Shown here in pieces: positions 7,846-15,859 of a stretch of DNA of 64,000 nt. The stretch covers positions 434,001 through 498,000 of the forward strand of contig CAVOHR010000004.1 in the NCBI GenBank assembly GCA_963695835.1, written 5' to 3'. The translations under genes and the position numbers were made by a program. Numbering within the stretch: the first letter of the stretch is position 1; every line of letters starts with the position of its first letter. Below the pieces are notes generated by a model. It did not search any database and had not been told where the DNA came from. It was given only the letters and a program-made list of their open reading frames with translations. This stretch comes from VRUE01 sp963695835. Its GTDB lineage: Bacteria; Actinomycetota; Thermoleophilia; Solirubrobacterales; 70-9.

Positions 7846-9261
7846 TCAGCCGCGCGAGAGCAACAGCGCAATCACCCCAGCGGGCAATGCCCGCACGCCG
7901 TCAACCTCACCAATCTGCGCCCGGGTGGCGAGCACACCACGTCCGCCGAACATCGCCCGCATCGTCTGGCTCTCCCGACCAAGACTGCGGTCGGTGTACT
8001 TGGCCTCGAAGGCAACCGAGCCCAGTTGGCGGCCGCAGAAGTCGACCTCCTTGCCGGTGGCGCTTCTCGCGTACATCACGGCCGAGAAGTCCGCGAAGCG
8101 GCCGGAATCGCCCGCGGCGAGATTCAGCGCCAGCGCCAGCCCGAGCTGCTGCTCGGAGAGCTGGGATGAGTGCGGCTCCGACTCCCCGTCCCGAAGATGA
8201 GGGAGCCTGGCGAGGAGCGGGTCAGTGAAATAGACCTTCGCCTGTGCCGCAAGATTTGGAAGGCCGCCGTCACCTCGTCGGTGACAGGGCCAGGCGCAGT
8301 AGCTGTCGACCAGATCTTTGACGCGTCTGCTCGCCGTGCTGTGGCTGCCGACACCGATGTCCTCGGCAAGCGCGGTCATGTTCACCGGACTGGCCAGGTT
8401 GCGCGCCAACCGCCGCAATAGACGTGTGCTCTGCGCCGAAGAGAAATTCTCGCGACGCAGTGCGTCGCCGTGGATCACATCCCAGAGGTCGCCGACGAAC
8501 ACCGGGTCGACGTCGCCCGCGGACAGATAGCCGGCCACAGCCTGTGGAAACCCGCCGATCCGCACGTAGACCTCCCACAGGGAGGCGATTTCATCCAACC
8601 AGGGCAGCAACTCCTCGACGGCGTCCCCAGCTTCCGCTGAGAGGAAGTCGCGGGGCCGGAAGAGCGGCACCTGCGGAAACCCCGCCCCGAGCGCGTCGCA
8701 GAAGGAGGGGAAGTTCATCGGCATCAACAGGCGATCGGAATCCGTGACTTCGCCGCGGCGACCCGCAAGCGCCTTGCGGGCATCCTCTAGATCTCGCGCC
8801 GAGGAGCCGGTGAGAACGACACAATCCTCCCCCATGGCAGTGTTGTCACGCAACCACTTAATCGTTTCCGGCCAACCGCGCACGGCAGTGATCTCGTCCA
8901 GCAGCCAGTAGCGCGGCTCCTCGACGGACCGAGCCAGCTGCGTTCTGGCGACGCGCTCGAGCCGGCGCACGTCATCGGCGGTGAGCCCGTCACAGGCGCA
9001 ATGTATGACTCGGCGCGGCTTAATGCCGTCCTTCAGCAAGCGGGCGACGGTACGCTTCAGCTGCACGCTCTTGCCGACGCGGCGCGGCCCTCGCAACACA
9101 TAGAGGTTTGGGGCGGCGATCCCCGCGAGCGGGTCGGGGTCGTAGTCGAGGGGGGACATGCCAAGGACGGCCAAGTCGCGGTCGTCCCGCCGCCACTCCC
9201 CTGGCTCTCGCCACCAAACGTTGCCTGAGGTTAGCTGTCGCGCCAGTTCTGATTCATTCAT
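7846..9261 (-). CDS. AAA ATPase with DUF4143 C-terminal domain
   Basis: The 471-residue protein is intact. It contains Walker A (LRGPRRVGKSVQLKRT, about residues 56-71), Walker B (PRYWLLDEITAV), sensor 1 (DCVVLTGSSARDLE), a middle helical region, a winged-helix segment (LAEDIGVGSHSTASRRV) and a DUF4143/PD-(D/E)XK-like end (GKEVDFCGRQ, VAFEAKYTD). Family members are common accessory ATPases whose biochemical role is not established. The ATG at 9261 has an AT-rich promoter-like stretch behind it and a 14-bp palindrome at 9284-9297, so it may be autoregulated. Two broken relatives (6061-7228 and 14855-15510) lie nearby. Confidence 0.88.
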   Translation of the reverse strand: MNESELARQLTSGNVWWREPGEWRRDDRDLAVLGMSPLDYDPDPLAGIAAPNLYVLRGPRRVGKSVQLKRTVARLLKDGIKPRRVIHCACDGLTADDVRRLERVARTQLARSVEEPRYWLLDEITAVRGWPETIKWLRDNTAMGEDCVVLTGSSARDLEDARKALAGRRGEVTDSDRLLMPMNFPSFCDALGAGFPQVPLFRPRDFLSAEAGDAVEELLPWLDEIASLWEVYVRIGGFPQAVAGYLSAGDVDPVFVGDLWDVIHGDALRRENFSSAQSTRLLRRLARNLASPVNMTALAEDIGVGSHSTASRRVKDLVDSYCAWPCHRRGDGGLPNLAAQAKVYFTDPLLARLPHLRDGESEPHSSQLSEQQLGLALALNLAAGDSGRFADFSAVMYARSATGKEVDFCGRQLGSVAFEAKYTDRSLGRESQTMRAMFGGRGVLATRAQIGEVDGVRALPAGVIALLLSRG

Positions 9262-9283
9262 GAGCGAAAAACTATAGAATATG

Positions 9284-9297
9284 GCTCATCAATGAGC
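9284..9297. promoter_or_regulatory. GCTCAT-CA-ATGAGC palindrome upstream of the DUF4143 ATPase
   Basis: A 6-2-6 perfect dyad lies 22 bases before the ATG at 9261. The motif TGAGCG also occurs at the start codon (9261-9266). It is a candidate operator for the ATPase or an unseen regulator. Confidence 0.4.
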
Positions 9298-9660
9298 GAT
9301 GTGCGCCAATCGCGCCCACCGGCAGCGCCAGCGCGTAGGCCTGCCCGGCCCGGCCATGTTGTCGAAGAGCAGACTCAACTCCGGATCGACCCCCCGCCAG
9401 TCCATGCCGTCAAACTTACGGAACGCGCGCGGGTTTGTGCAAGGAATTCTGTGTCATCCCCCCGTCCCCGGTGGCGCCCCGATCCCGCGGGCGACGCTCA
9501 GTGGATTGCGGGGGCGGCGAAGTCGACCCCATCGCCCCGCGGGGTCGCGAGCCGGGTAGGGCTTCCCCCAAGGTGCGGCACCCTACGACATTCGTCTGCC
9601 AGGACAATAAGTTACACTTCTGTGACCCACGTGCTACACCTTGATCCCTACAGTGGGGCC
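9298..9660. other. 363-bp gap with no supported gene
   Basis: No coding frame with a credible start or family resemblance is visible. On the minus strand a short stretch at about 9345-9410 reads MDWRGVDPELSLLFDNMAG, which looks protein-like but has no start context and is probably a remnant. Confidence 0.5.
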
Positions 9661-10047
9661 ATGGAGGCAATGCCGCGCCAGAGCTGGACAGACGATCGTC
9701 TGGACGACCGCTTCGACCACCTCGAAGCGGTGATGGACCAGCGCTTCAAACGGGTCGAAGGCGAAATGAAGGCGGGGTTCCGGCGCCTCGACGGGGAGGT
9801 CAAGGAACTGCGGGTCGAGGTCAAGGAACTGCGGGTCGAGGTCAACGGCGCGCGCGATGAGCTGCGAGGTGAGATCAAGCAGAGCAACACGGAACTACGG
9901 CGCGAGATCAAGCAGAGCAACGCCGAGCTACGCGCCGAGCTCACCGCGCTGAACGCGCAGCTCGCCGCCCTGAACCGCACCATGATTCAGGTCGCCTTCG
10001 CCATGGTGACCGCGGTCGTTGCCGGCGTCCTACTCCATCTGCTCTAG
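9661..10047 (+). CDS. Long coiled-coil protein with C-terminal membrane anchor
   Basis: The ATG at 9661 gives 128 residues: an acidic/aromatic N-terminus (MEAMPRQSWTDDRLDDRFDH), then an almost continuous coiled coil with internal repeats (VKELRVEVKELRVEV; EIKQSNTELRR then EIKQSNAELRA), and a C-terminal helix (MIQVAFAMVTAVVAGVLLHLL). The direct repeats in the DNA (9799-9843 and 9871-9929) suggest growth by unit duplication. The arrangement matches tail-anchored coiled-coil proteins such as DUF1640- or XhlA-like proteins, but no specific family is claimed. It diverges from the ATPase gene, with its own 363-bp upstream gap. Confidence 0.68.
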   Translation: MEAMPRQSWTDDRLDDRFDHLEAVMDQRFKRVEGEMKAGFRRLDGEVKELRVEVKELRVEVNGARDELRGEIKQSNTELRREIKQSNAELRAELTALNAQLAALNRTMIQVAFAMVTAVVAGVLLHLL

Positions 10048-10206
10048 CCTCGGGCCCGGGTCGGCCCGGCCTCACCCTGCCACCACACTGCTGGAACTGG
10101 CCGCAACCTCGATCGGCGAGGGGATCGTCGCGGGAGGCTTCGCCGCAGCCGCCGCCGGGATGGTCGTCGGGCGGTCGCGCAAGGAGCTGGAGGACTACAC
10201 GTTGAG

Positions 10207-10454
10207 GCCGGCGCGGGCGAGGTTGCGGGCGGCGGGCGAGGGCGCTCCGGGGTCGTCGAGCGGCTCTTCCGTGTCGGCGAACAGGAACCGGCAGCGGGCG
10301 GCGGTCGCGTCGAGGATGCGGCGGTGCAGGAGCGCCATGTGCGCGCCCCGGCGGCGATCTTCCTCGTAGGTGGCGGCGAAGCCGAGCTGGGCGGCTTCGT
10401 AGTGGGTCATCGTCGTCGCCGCGGCGATCGGGCTCTCTGTCGTCGATCGCGAGG
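10207..10454 (-). pseudogene. C-terminal fragment of a GNAT gene, abutting hipA1
   Basis: About 248 bases closely match 12634-12883, the 3' half of the intact GNAT gene. They encode the same AQLGFAAT-EEDRR and LLHRRILDATAARC segments but lack the N-terminal half and end in unrelated sequence after LARAGL. The 5' edge is fused directly to the hipA1 stop codon at 10455, so the duplication junction lies there. Confidence 0.75.
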
Positions 10455-11780
10455 TCACGGCAATTCCAGGTCCCGCAGCGAGCGGCCGCCGGGGCCGCGG
10501 ACGACGTCCTTGAGGTCCTCGAGGAGCTGGTTGGCTCGCCTGCCGACGACGAAGATGATCTCGTCGATCACCGGGTGGTACCAGCCGCGCTCCTGGGCCC
10601 GCTCGGCTGTGGCGCCGAGGGCGCGGCCGAGCAGGGCGGCCATCTCGAGCCCGGTCGTGACCGCCGGCAGCGGCTCCCGTCCGCACTCCATCCCGACCCG
10701 CATCAGCCCGGCGTAGCCGGAGGTGTGCTCGACCGATTCCCGGGTCGTCCGCGCGGTCTGGTCGTCCGAGCCGTAGACGTCGGTCGAGGCGATCCCGTAG
10801 AAGGGGCCGAGCGTGGCGCCGCCGGGGCGCAGCAGCAGCGAGGCGTTGCGCCCGTGCAGGTCGCGGCGCCCGACGATGTCGTCGGCGTGGTCGCCGAGCA
10901 TGAAGCAGGCGAAGCCGAGCTTGAACAGTGTCTCGACCGCGTCCTCCTCGCCGATCGCGCGCAGCAGTTCGGCGGAGTGCAGGAAGCCCGGCCGCTCGAG
11001 CTCCTCGGCGGCCCGCTCCGCCCCGGGCGCGAAGCCGAGCGCCTGCCAGAAGGTCTCCTGGTGGCGCGGGGTGGCCGGCAGCCCGTCGCCGCGGCGGTCG
11101 AGGCGCGCGGCGACGGCGCAGGGCCGCCCGGCGACCCTCATCGGCTCCAGCGGCGCCAGCGGCAGGCCGAGGCGGCGCAGCGCCGCCGTGCAGGCGACCT
11201 CGTTGACGACGAAGTCGGGGTATTCGCCGGTTTCGGGCTTGACCACGTGCGTGCTCGGCATCCCCGGCTGCGGCCAGGCCCAGCGGTCGCCCTGCTCGTC
11301 GCGGACCAGGGCGAGCTTGTGGCGCTCGCCCGGCAGGGCGAAGCGCATGCGCCGCTCGTTGTCGGGGTCGAACAGCCGCGGCGGCGGGGCCGCCAGCAGC
11401 TCCTCGAGCTCGTCGTCGCTGAGCCAGGCGAGCGAGTCGGGGTCGGGGTCTTCCGGCCGCTCGCCCTCGGGCAGGACGAGGACGGCGCCGGGGCAGTCGC
11501 TGCCCAGCTCGGCGAGCAGGCCGAGCCCGTCGGCCGGGTCGAGCCCCAGCTCGCGGGCGATCCGCTCGCGGCGCAGGCCGTCCGGCAGCAGGCCCTCGAA
11601 GTAGGGTCGGGCCTGCTCGGCGCCGTAGCGCTCGGCGCGCAGGGGCAGCGAGCGGCTGAGCAGGGTCGTCCCCTCCCCCGCCCGGTCCACCGCCTGGCGC
11701 GCGTAGGCGAACTCGTAGCCGCCCTCGCTCGCGGCCAGCGTGCCGACCGGCTCCCCGTGCAGATAGACGTCAAGCTTCGT
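10455..11780 (-). CDS. HipA-like serine/threonine kinase, copy 1; no standard start codon at the conserved position
   Basis: By alignment with the hipA3 gene the product should start at base 11780, giving about 441 residues beginning KLDVYLHGEPVGTL. The codon at that position is ACG, with GGGAGG 5 bases upstream. An in-frame stop lies nine codons further back and no ATG, GTG or TTG comes before the GTG at 11690, which would remove the first 30 residues of the N-subdomain. Kinase features include FALPGERHKLAL, THVVKPETGEYP (ATP-site Lys) and RDLHGRN (catalytic Asp and Asn), preceded by an insertion absent from hipA3. The DFG-like aspartate is Gly (PFYGIAS). HipA kinases phosphorylate aminoacyl-tRNA synthetases such as GltX; here activity is doubtful. 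The cognate regulator is probably the XRE gene at 12219. Confidence 0.8.
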   Translation of the reverse strand, partial: TKLDVYLHGEPVGTLAASEGGYEFAYARQAVDRAGEGTTLLSRSLPLRAERYGAEQARPYFEGLLPDGLRRERIARELGLDPADGLGLLAELGSDCPGAVLVLPEGERPEDPDPDSLAWLSDDELEELLAAPPPRLFDPDNERRMRFALPGERHKLALVRDEQGDRWAWPQPGMPSTHVVKPETGEYPDFVVNEVACTAALRRLGLPLAPLEPMRVAGRPCAVAARLDRRGDGLPATPRHQETFWQALGFAPGAERAAEELERPGFLHSAELLRAIGEEDAVETLFKLGFACFMLGDHADDIVGRRDLHGRNASLLLRPGGATLGPFYGIASTDVYGSDDQTARTTRESVEHTSGYAGLMRVGMECGREPLPAVTTGLEMAALLGRALGATAERAQERGWYHPVIDEIIFVVGRRANQLLEDLKDVVRGPGGRSLRDLELP

Positions 11781-11950
11781 GCTGGCCTCCCGACTGGATC
11801 GACGGACTCAGTATTCCAATCAATACGTTCCGAGTCTCCTCCGGGCCGGGAGGCAGACCTCGAAATGCTCTTCGAGGCCTTCGAGGCCAAGGGGGCATCG
11901 CCCTGGTCGTTCGCATTGGTGGCAGGAGACGGTTGGGCGGCCGGGCCTCC

Positions 11951-11990
11951 CTCTCGGTTGGCACTCCCCGGGGTTTGTCCCCGAGAGAGA
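11951..11990 (+). promoter_or_regulatory. Structured leader before a 21-codon ORF
   Basis: CTCTCGG near 11951 can pair with CCGAGAG near 11980, enclosing a CCCCGGGG palindrome. The hairpin ends just before the AAGGAGG ribosome site at 11991. A stem placed there could limit access to the site, as in type I toxin messages, but this is inference. Confidence 0.4.
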
Positions 11991-12000
11991 AAGGAGGCGT

Positions 12001-12066
12001 ATGGACACCCAGGCCGTTCTCAACCTGCTGTTGCTCTGGATGATCGTCCAGAGCATGAAGCGGTAG
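12001..12066 (+). CDS. Hydrophobic 21-residue peptide with perfect Shine-Dalgarno (type I toxin-like candidate)
   Basis: ATG 12001 follows AAGGAGG (11991-11997), the strongest ribosome site in this part of the window. The peptide is MDTQAVLNLLLLWMIV followed by QSMKR: one short membrane helix with a basic end, the profile of type I toxin peptides such as Ldr or Fst. It lies between the hipA1 5' end and the XRE gene and on the opposite strand to both. A leader hairpin precedes it and a strong stem-loop follows (12114-12139). The segment AGGCCGTTCTCAACCT inside the ORF is repeated with one mismatch at 12151-12166. No homologue is known to me; it is proposed from sequence features alone. Confidence 0.45.
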   Translation: MDTQAVLNLLLLWMIVQSMKR

Positions 12067-12113
12067 CCACCGGCCCGGCGTCGCCCTGCGGGCGCCGGGG
12101 TTCAGCTCCACGA

Positions 12114-12139
12114 GAGAGGCCCGCCGAAGCGGGCCTCTC
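12114..12139. terminator. 11-bp GC-rich stem-loop
   Basis: GAGAGGCCCGC, loop CGAA, then the exact complement. It lies 47 bases past the small peptide stop and downstream of no other plus-strand gene. No T-run follows. It could end the peptide transcript or act on the XRE-hipA1 transcript of the other strand. Confidence 0.6.
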
Positions 12140-12218
12140 GAAGAACGGCCAAGCCGTTCTCAACCTTCAGCGATTGTGCCACGACGCGTGTCGCCTCGCA
12201 AGGCTCAGACCGCCGCCG

Positions 12219-12467
12219 CTACTTCTCGATCACGAAGCGCTGCGCGTCTCCGTCCCAGGACATCCCGGCGCAGAGGCTTTCGACGCTGACGCCGAGCGAG
12301 CAGGCCAGCTTGACGAGCGTGCCGAGGCGGGGGGCGCGGCCGCCCCGCTCGAGCAGCGAGATCTCGGTCCGGTACACGGAGCAGCGCTCGCCCAGCTGCT
12401 GCTGGCTGATGCCGGCCTCCTTCCTGGCGCGGCGCAGGTTGACGGCGAAGCGGTCGCGGGGATCCAT
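12219..12467 (-). CDS. XRE-family regulator (HipB-like), copy 1
   Basis: The 82-residue protein carries a helix-turn-helix in residues about 8-62 (NLRRARKEAGISQQQLGERC, then EISLLERGGRAPRLGTLVKLA) and a short C-terminal strand-like tail (SWDGDAQRFVIEK) shared by all four XRE proteins in this array. Upstream, TTGCAT and TAGCTT are 17 bp apart and the leader is only 9 bases, so transcription is probably near-leaderless. It reads toward hipA1, separated by a 438-bp gap holding the oppositely directed small peptide. Partnership with hipA1 as HipB antitoxin and repressor is inferred from position. Confidence 0.85.
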   Translation of the reverse strand: MDPRDRFAVNLRRARKEAGISQQQLGERCSVYRTEISLLERGGRAPRLGTLVKLACSLGVSVESLCAGMSWDGDAQRFVIEK

Positions 12468-12562
12468 GGCGGTACCAAGCTATGGCCCGGAACACCGGAA
12501 TGCAAGTGCCGCCCGGCGTCGACGGAGAGCGAGCTTCGCGAAAGGCGCTACCGGTCGCACGG

Positions 12563-13450
12563 TCACTCGCGCTCGATCAGGCTCTCGGGCGCCGGCCGCC
12601 AGACCGTCCGCTCACCGACCTGCGCGAAGCCGGCGCGGCCGAGGTTTCGGGCGGCGGGCGAGGGCGCTCCGGGGTCGTCGAGCGGCTCTTCGGTGTCGGC
12701 GAACAGGATCCGGCAGCGGGCGGCGGTCGCGTCGAGGATGCGGCGGTGCAGCAGGGCCGTGTGGGCGCCCCCGCGGCGGTCCTCCTCACGGGTGGCGGCA
12801 AAGCCGAGCTGGGCGACTTCGTGGTGGGTCATCATCGTCGCGGAGGCGACCGGGCGTTCCCTGTCGTCGATCGCGAAGTAGCTGCGCCAGCCGTGGCGCC
12901 CGGGCAGGCCGTCGAAGAAGCCCTGACCCGTCAGTTCGAGGTCGAGCCCCTCGCCGATGAAGTGGCTGAAGCCTTCGCTGAACTCGGTCAGCTCCCGGAC
13001 CTCGATCCCCGGCGGCGCCGGAAAGCCGGGAGGGCCGCCCTCGCGGACGAACCTCACGAGGGTGCTGCCGCGCCGGTAGCCCCGCCGGTTGAGCAGATCC
13101 TCGGCCGCACCGGCCTGCGGCGCCCGGGAGCCGATCGGGATCCGGCAATCGACGCCGAGCGACTCGATCCAATCGAGCGCCTCCTCCAGGTGGCCTCCCT
13201 CGACCGCGCCGGCGCCGCCGGCGCCGAGGATCAGGTTGAGGAGCGGGGTCGCGGGCAGGTCGGCGACCGCCAGCGCCAGGACCGGCCCGTACAAGCGCGC
13301 CTCGATCCCCATCTCCTCGACCGATTCCACCACCGGTACCCGCCACAGTTCGAGCCAGAACTGCCGCTCGAGGCTGCTGAGCCGTCGGGGGTCGGCGGTC
13401 CCGCCCAGAATCGAGCCGAAGCCGCCGAAGTTCCCAGCCCTCCAGGACAT
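12563..13450 (-). CDS. GNAT-family N-acetyltransferase
   Basis: The 295-residue protein has a poorly conserved N-terminal half and a C-terminal GNAT fold with the acetyl-CoA loop AQLGFAATREEDRRGGAHTA (about residues 215-234), then LLHRRILDATAARC and a DTEEPLDDPG segment. Substrate unknown. The ATG at 13450 lies 6 bases after a TAGAGT -10 box, so the message should be leaderless. The gene sits between an XRE gene and hipA2. A truncated duplicate lies at 10207-10454, and its first codons survive as a leader peptide at 17235-17315, so it is the best-preserved copy of a repeatedly recombined cassette member. Confidence 0.83.
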   Translation of the reverse strand: MSWRAGNFGGFGSILGGTADPRRLSSLERQFWLELWRVPVVESVEEMGIEARLYGPVLALAVADLPATPLLNLILGAGGAGAVEGGHLEEALDWIESLGVDCRIPIGSRAPQAGAAEDLLNRRGYRRGSTLVRFVREGGPPGFPAPPGIEVRELTEFSEGFSHFIGEGLDLELTGQGFFDGLPGRHGWRSYFAIDDRERPVASATMMTHHEVAQLGFAATREEDRRGGAHTALLHRRILDATAARCRILFADTEEPLDDPGAPSPAARNLGRAGFAQVGERTVWRPAPESLIERE

Positions 13451-13456
13451 CGGACC

Positions 13457-13485
13457 ACTCTAGGGAACGTCGGGGGATTGTGCAA
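13457..13485 (-). promoter_or_regulatory. Leaderless promoter of the GNAT gene
   Basis: On the minus strand TTGCAC (13485-13480) and TAGAGT (13462-13457) are 17 bp apart. The ATG follows 6 bases after the -10, so the transcript should start at or beside the start codon. Near-identical copies occur at 17322-17350 and 17395-17430. Confidence 0.75.
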
Positions 13486-13493
13486 GGTACGAT

Positions 13494-14822
13494 CTACCGC
13501 AACCCGCCGGCTTCGCGCAGCGTCTTGCCGTCCGGCCCGCGGACGATGTCCTGGAGGTCCTCGAAGAGCTGCACGGTGCGGTTCGCGGCGACGAGGGCGA
13601 TCTCGTCGATCACCGCCCGGTACCAGCCCTGCTCGACCGCCCGCTCGGTGACCTCCTTGAGGCTCTCGCCGAGCGATCTGGCGGTCCTCATGGCGATCGT
13701 CAGCGCCGGCTGCGGCTCGTAGCGGCACTCGATGCCGATCCGCATCAGCCCCATGTAGCCGGACGTGTGTTCGACCCATTCGGGCAGGGTTCGCGTGGTG
13801 TTCTTGTCGCTGTAGTAGACGTCGGTCGAGGCGATGCCGTAGAACGGCGCGAGCGTCTCCCGGCCGCCGTCGAGCAGCAGCGACGAATTGCGGCCGTGCA
13901 GATCGCGGCGCTGGACGATGTCGTCGGCGCAGTTGCCGAGCAGGAAGTTGGCGAAGCCGACCTTGAACAGGGTCTCGACGGCGGCCTCGCCGCCGATCTC
14001 GCGCAGCAGGTCGGCGGAGCGCACGAAGCCGGGCCGCTCGGCCTGCGGCTCGCGGAGCACGGCCTGCGGCGGCAAGCCGGCCGCCTGCCAGATGGTCTCG
14101 TGGTGGAGGCGAGTGGCCGCGGGGCCCTCGCCGCGGCGGTCGAAGCGCCTGGCGAGGGCGCAGGGCTGCCCGGCGATCGTCGCCCGCACGAGCGGCGCCA
14201 CCGGCAGGCCCATCTCGCGGAGCGCCGCCGTGCAGGCCACCTGGTTGACGACGAAGTCGGGGTATTCGCCCGTTTCGGGCTTGACTATGTGCGTGCTGGG
14301 GATGCCGGGCTGCGGCCAGGCCCAGCAGTCGCCCTGCTCGTCGCGGACCAGGGCGAGCTTGTGTCGCTCCCCCGGCAGGGCGAAGCGCATCCGCGGCTCG
14401 TTGTCGGGGTCGAAGAGCCGCGGGGGCGGGACCGCCAGCAGCTCCTCGAGCTCGTCGTCGGCGAGCCAGGCGAGCGAACCCGGATCGGCCGCCGGCGGCT
14501 CCTCCCCCGCCGGCAGGACGACGACCGCGCCGGGGCAGTCGCGCCCCAGCTCGGCGAGCAGGCCGAGCCCGTCGGCCGGGTCGAGCCCCAGCTCGCGGGC
14601 GATCCGCTCGCGGCGCAGGCCGTCCGGCAGCAGGCCCTCGAAGTAGGGCCGGGCCTGCTCGGCGCCGTAGGGCTCGGCGCGCACGGGGAGCGAGCGGCTG
14701 AGCAGGGTCGTCCCCTCCCCCGCCCGGTCCACCGCCCCGCGCGCGTAGGCGAACTCGTAGCCGCCCTCGGCGGGCGACAGCGTGCCGACCGGCTCTCCAT
14801 GCAGGTAGACGTCGAGCTTCGC
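13494..14822 (-). CDS. HipA-like serine/threonine kinase, copy 2; no standard start codon at the conserved position
   Basis: It is a close paralogue of hipA1, of about 442 residues from the conserved position at 14822. That codon is GCG, with GGGGGAGG 6 bases upstream; an in-frame TAA lies eight codons back and the first standard start is GTG 14732, 30 codons later. The kinase core shows FALPGERHKLAL, THIVKPETGEYP and DIVQRRDLHGRNSS, with PFYGIAS where a metal-binding Asp is expected. The same two abnormalities in hipA1 mean they predate the duplication or were copied by gene conversion. The upstream DNA, with a TATCGATTAGAAT-like promoter and a three-codon ATG-AAG-CCG-TAA mini-ORF, resembles the hipA1 upstream region. 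No XRE gene is directly adjacent. Confidence 0.8.
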   Translation of the reverse strand, partial: AKLDVYLHGEPVGTLSPAEGGYEFAYARGAVDRAGEGTTLLSRSLPVRAEPYGAEQARPYFEGLLPDGLRRERIARELGLDPADGLGLLAELGRDCPGAVVVLPAGEEPPAADPGSLAWLADDELEELLAVPPPRLFDPDNEPRMRFALPGERHKLALVRDEQGDCWAWPQPGIPSTHIVKPETGEYPDFVVNQVACTAALREMGLPVAPLVRATIAGQPCALARRFDRRGEGPAATRLHHETIWQAAGLPPQAVLREPQAERPGFVRSADLLREIGGEAAVETLFKVGFANFLLGNCADDIVQRRDLHGRNSSLLLDGGRETLAPFYGIASTDVYYSDKNTTRTLPEWVEHTSGYMGLMRIGIECRYEPQPALTIAMRTARSLGESLKEVTERAVEQGWYRAVIDEIALVAANRTVQLFEDLQDIVRGPDGKTLREAGGLR

Positions 14823-14854
14823 TTGGAGCCTCCCCCAACTCGTTTACGGCTTCA

Positions 14855-15510
14855 TTATTCTAATCGATACGTCCGGAGTCGCCGATTCGGCCCTTTACCC
14901 CCGAGCAGGTGGGCCAGCAGGCCGGAGTCGGTGAGGATCAGCTTCGGCGACTTGATCAGCCGCTTGCCGATGTTGCGGAACCAGGCCGGGATCTCGCGCA
15001 CGAGGAAGGCGGTCTCGAGCAAGCCGAGGTATCGCTTCAGCGTCGTCTGGGGCATGCCGAGGTCACGGGCGAGGCCAGCGTAGTTGAGCAGGCCGGTCGC
15101 CCGCGCGGCCAGCAGGAGCATCAGTCGGGGAAGGTCGGTCAGCCCGGCGACGTTGGCTATCTCGCGCACCTCGCGCTGCAGCACGGTGTCGAGGTAGCTG
15201 TCGAACCAGCGACGGCGGCGCGTCCCGGAGCGGGCGACGGCCTCGGGGAAGCCGCCCGCCATGACGCGCTCCAGGAGATCCTCCCGTTCGATCGGGCCGG
15301 CGGCGCCCGAGAGCGCATCCGGCTCTCCGGCACCAACGCGTCGAGGAAGTGCTCGCGGCGACCCTCGATCTCTCCCTGGGAAAGAGGCCAGAGCCACAGC
15401 ACCTCCATGCGACCGGCGAGCGTCTCGGCAACCCGGGGGAGCGTCAGCACGTCGGCCGAGCCGGTGAGCAGGAACCGGCCGGGCCGTCGATCGCGATCGA
15501 CGCTCGCCTT
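14855..15510 (-). pseudogene. Fragment of a DUF4143-type AAA ATPase, truncated at both ends and frameshifted
   Basis: From about 15510 downward the minus strand reads IKASVDRDRRPGRFLLTGSA (sensor 1) and then ETLAGRMEVLWLWPLSQGE. Near 15330 the frame shifts to continue with LLERVMAGGFPEAVARSG, the DUF4143 helix YLDTVLQREVREIANV and DLGMPQTTLKRYLGLLETAF. It ends at LLAHLLGGKG without the nuclease-like tail. The Walker A and B half is absent. The residual sequence is well conserved, so decay is recent. It stands beside the hipA2 5' end. Confidence 0.78.
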
Positions 15511-15592
15511 GATCTCCGGGCGAGCGAGATCGGATCGGACGTAAAACCGCTCTAGAAAGGGAATTACTGAGCCTGAGGGGCTCAGGGCGGAG

Positions 15593-15859
15593 CTACGCGC
15601 TCTTAATGATGTCGTGATTGCAGTGGTTAAGCAGCACTATCGTGCCGTCCTCCCAATGCCACGTAACTCGGTTCTTCTGATCCACGTAGGCCTCAAAAAC
15701 CTTTGGGTTTTTGGTGCCCTGAACAGGATGGGCATGGAGGCCCGGGTGCCCGGGGTCGTCGCCCAAACGTTTGACGGTCTCCAGAATCGCGGCCTGTAAG
15801 GCTGCCTCCTTCTTTTTCAGCCGCTTCCCGAAGGAAGGGTCAATACGAAGGCTGGGCAT
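15593..15859 (-). CDS. RelE/ParE-superfamily toxin-like protein
   Basis: The 88-residue basic protein has features of RelE-like mRNA interferases: an N-terminal helix pair rich in Lys (FGKRLKKKEAALQAAILETV), a short GDDPGHPGLHAHPV linker, and C-terminal strands AYVDQKNRVTWHWEDGTIVL ending NHCNHDII. Its start follows the stop of the preceding gene with no gap, so translation is coupled. It is the last gene of a three-gene minus-strand operon, and toxin-last order with an upstream antitoxin is usual for the relBE type. The catalytic residues were not identified with certainty. Confidence 0.72.
   Translation of the reverse strand: MPSLRIDPSFGKRLKKKEAALQAAILETVKRLGDDPGHPGLHAHPVQGTKNPKVFEAYVDQKNRVTWHWEDGTIVLLNHCNHDIIKSA

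Noticed and set aside
9292..9660. A 5' extension of the coiled-coil gene beginning at an ATG at 9292
   Set aside because: The extension is Pro/Arg-rich, lies over the ATPase operator palindrome and has no ribosome site; ATG 9661 gives the sensible N-terminus.
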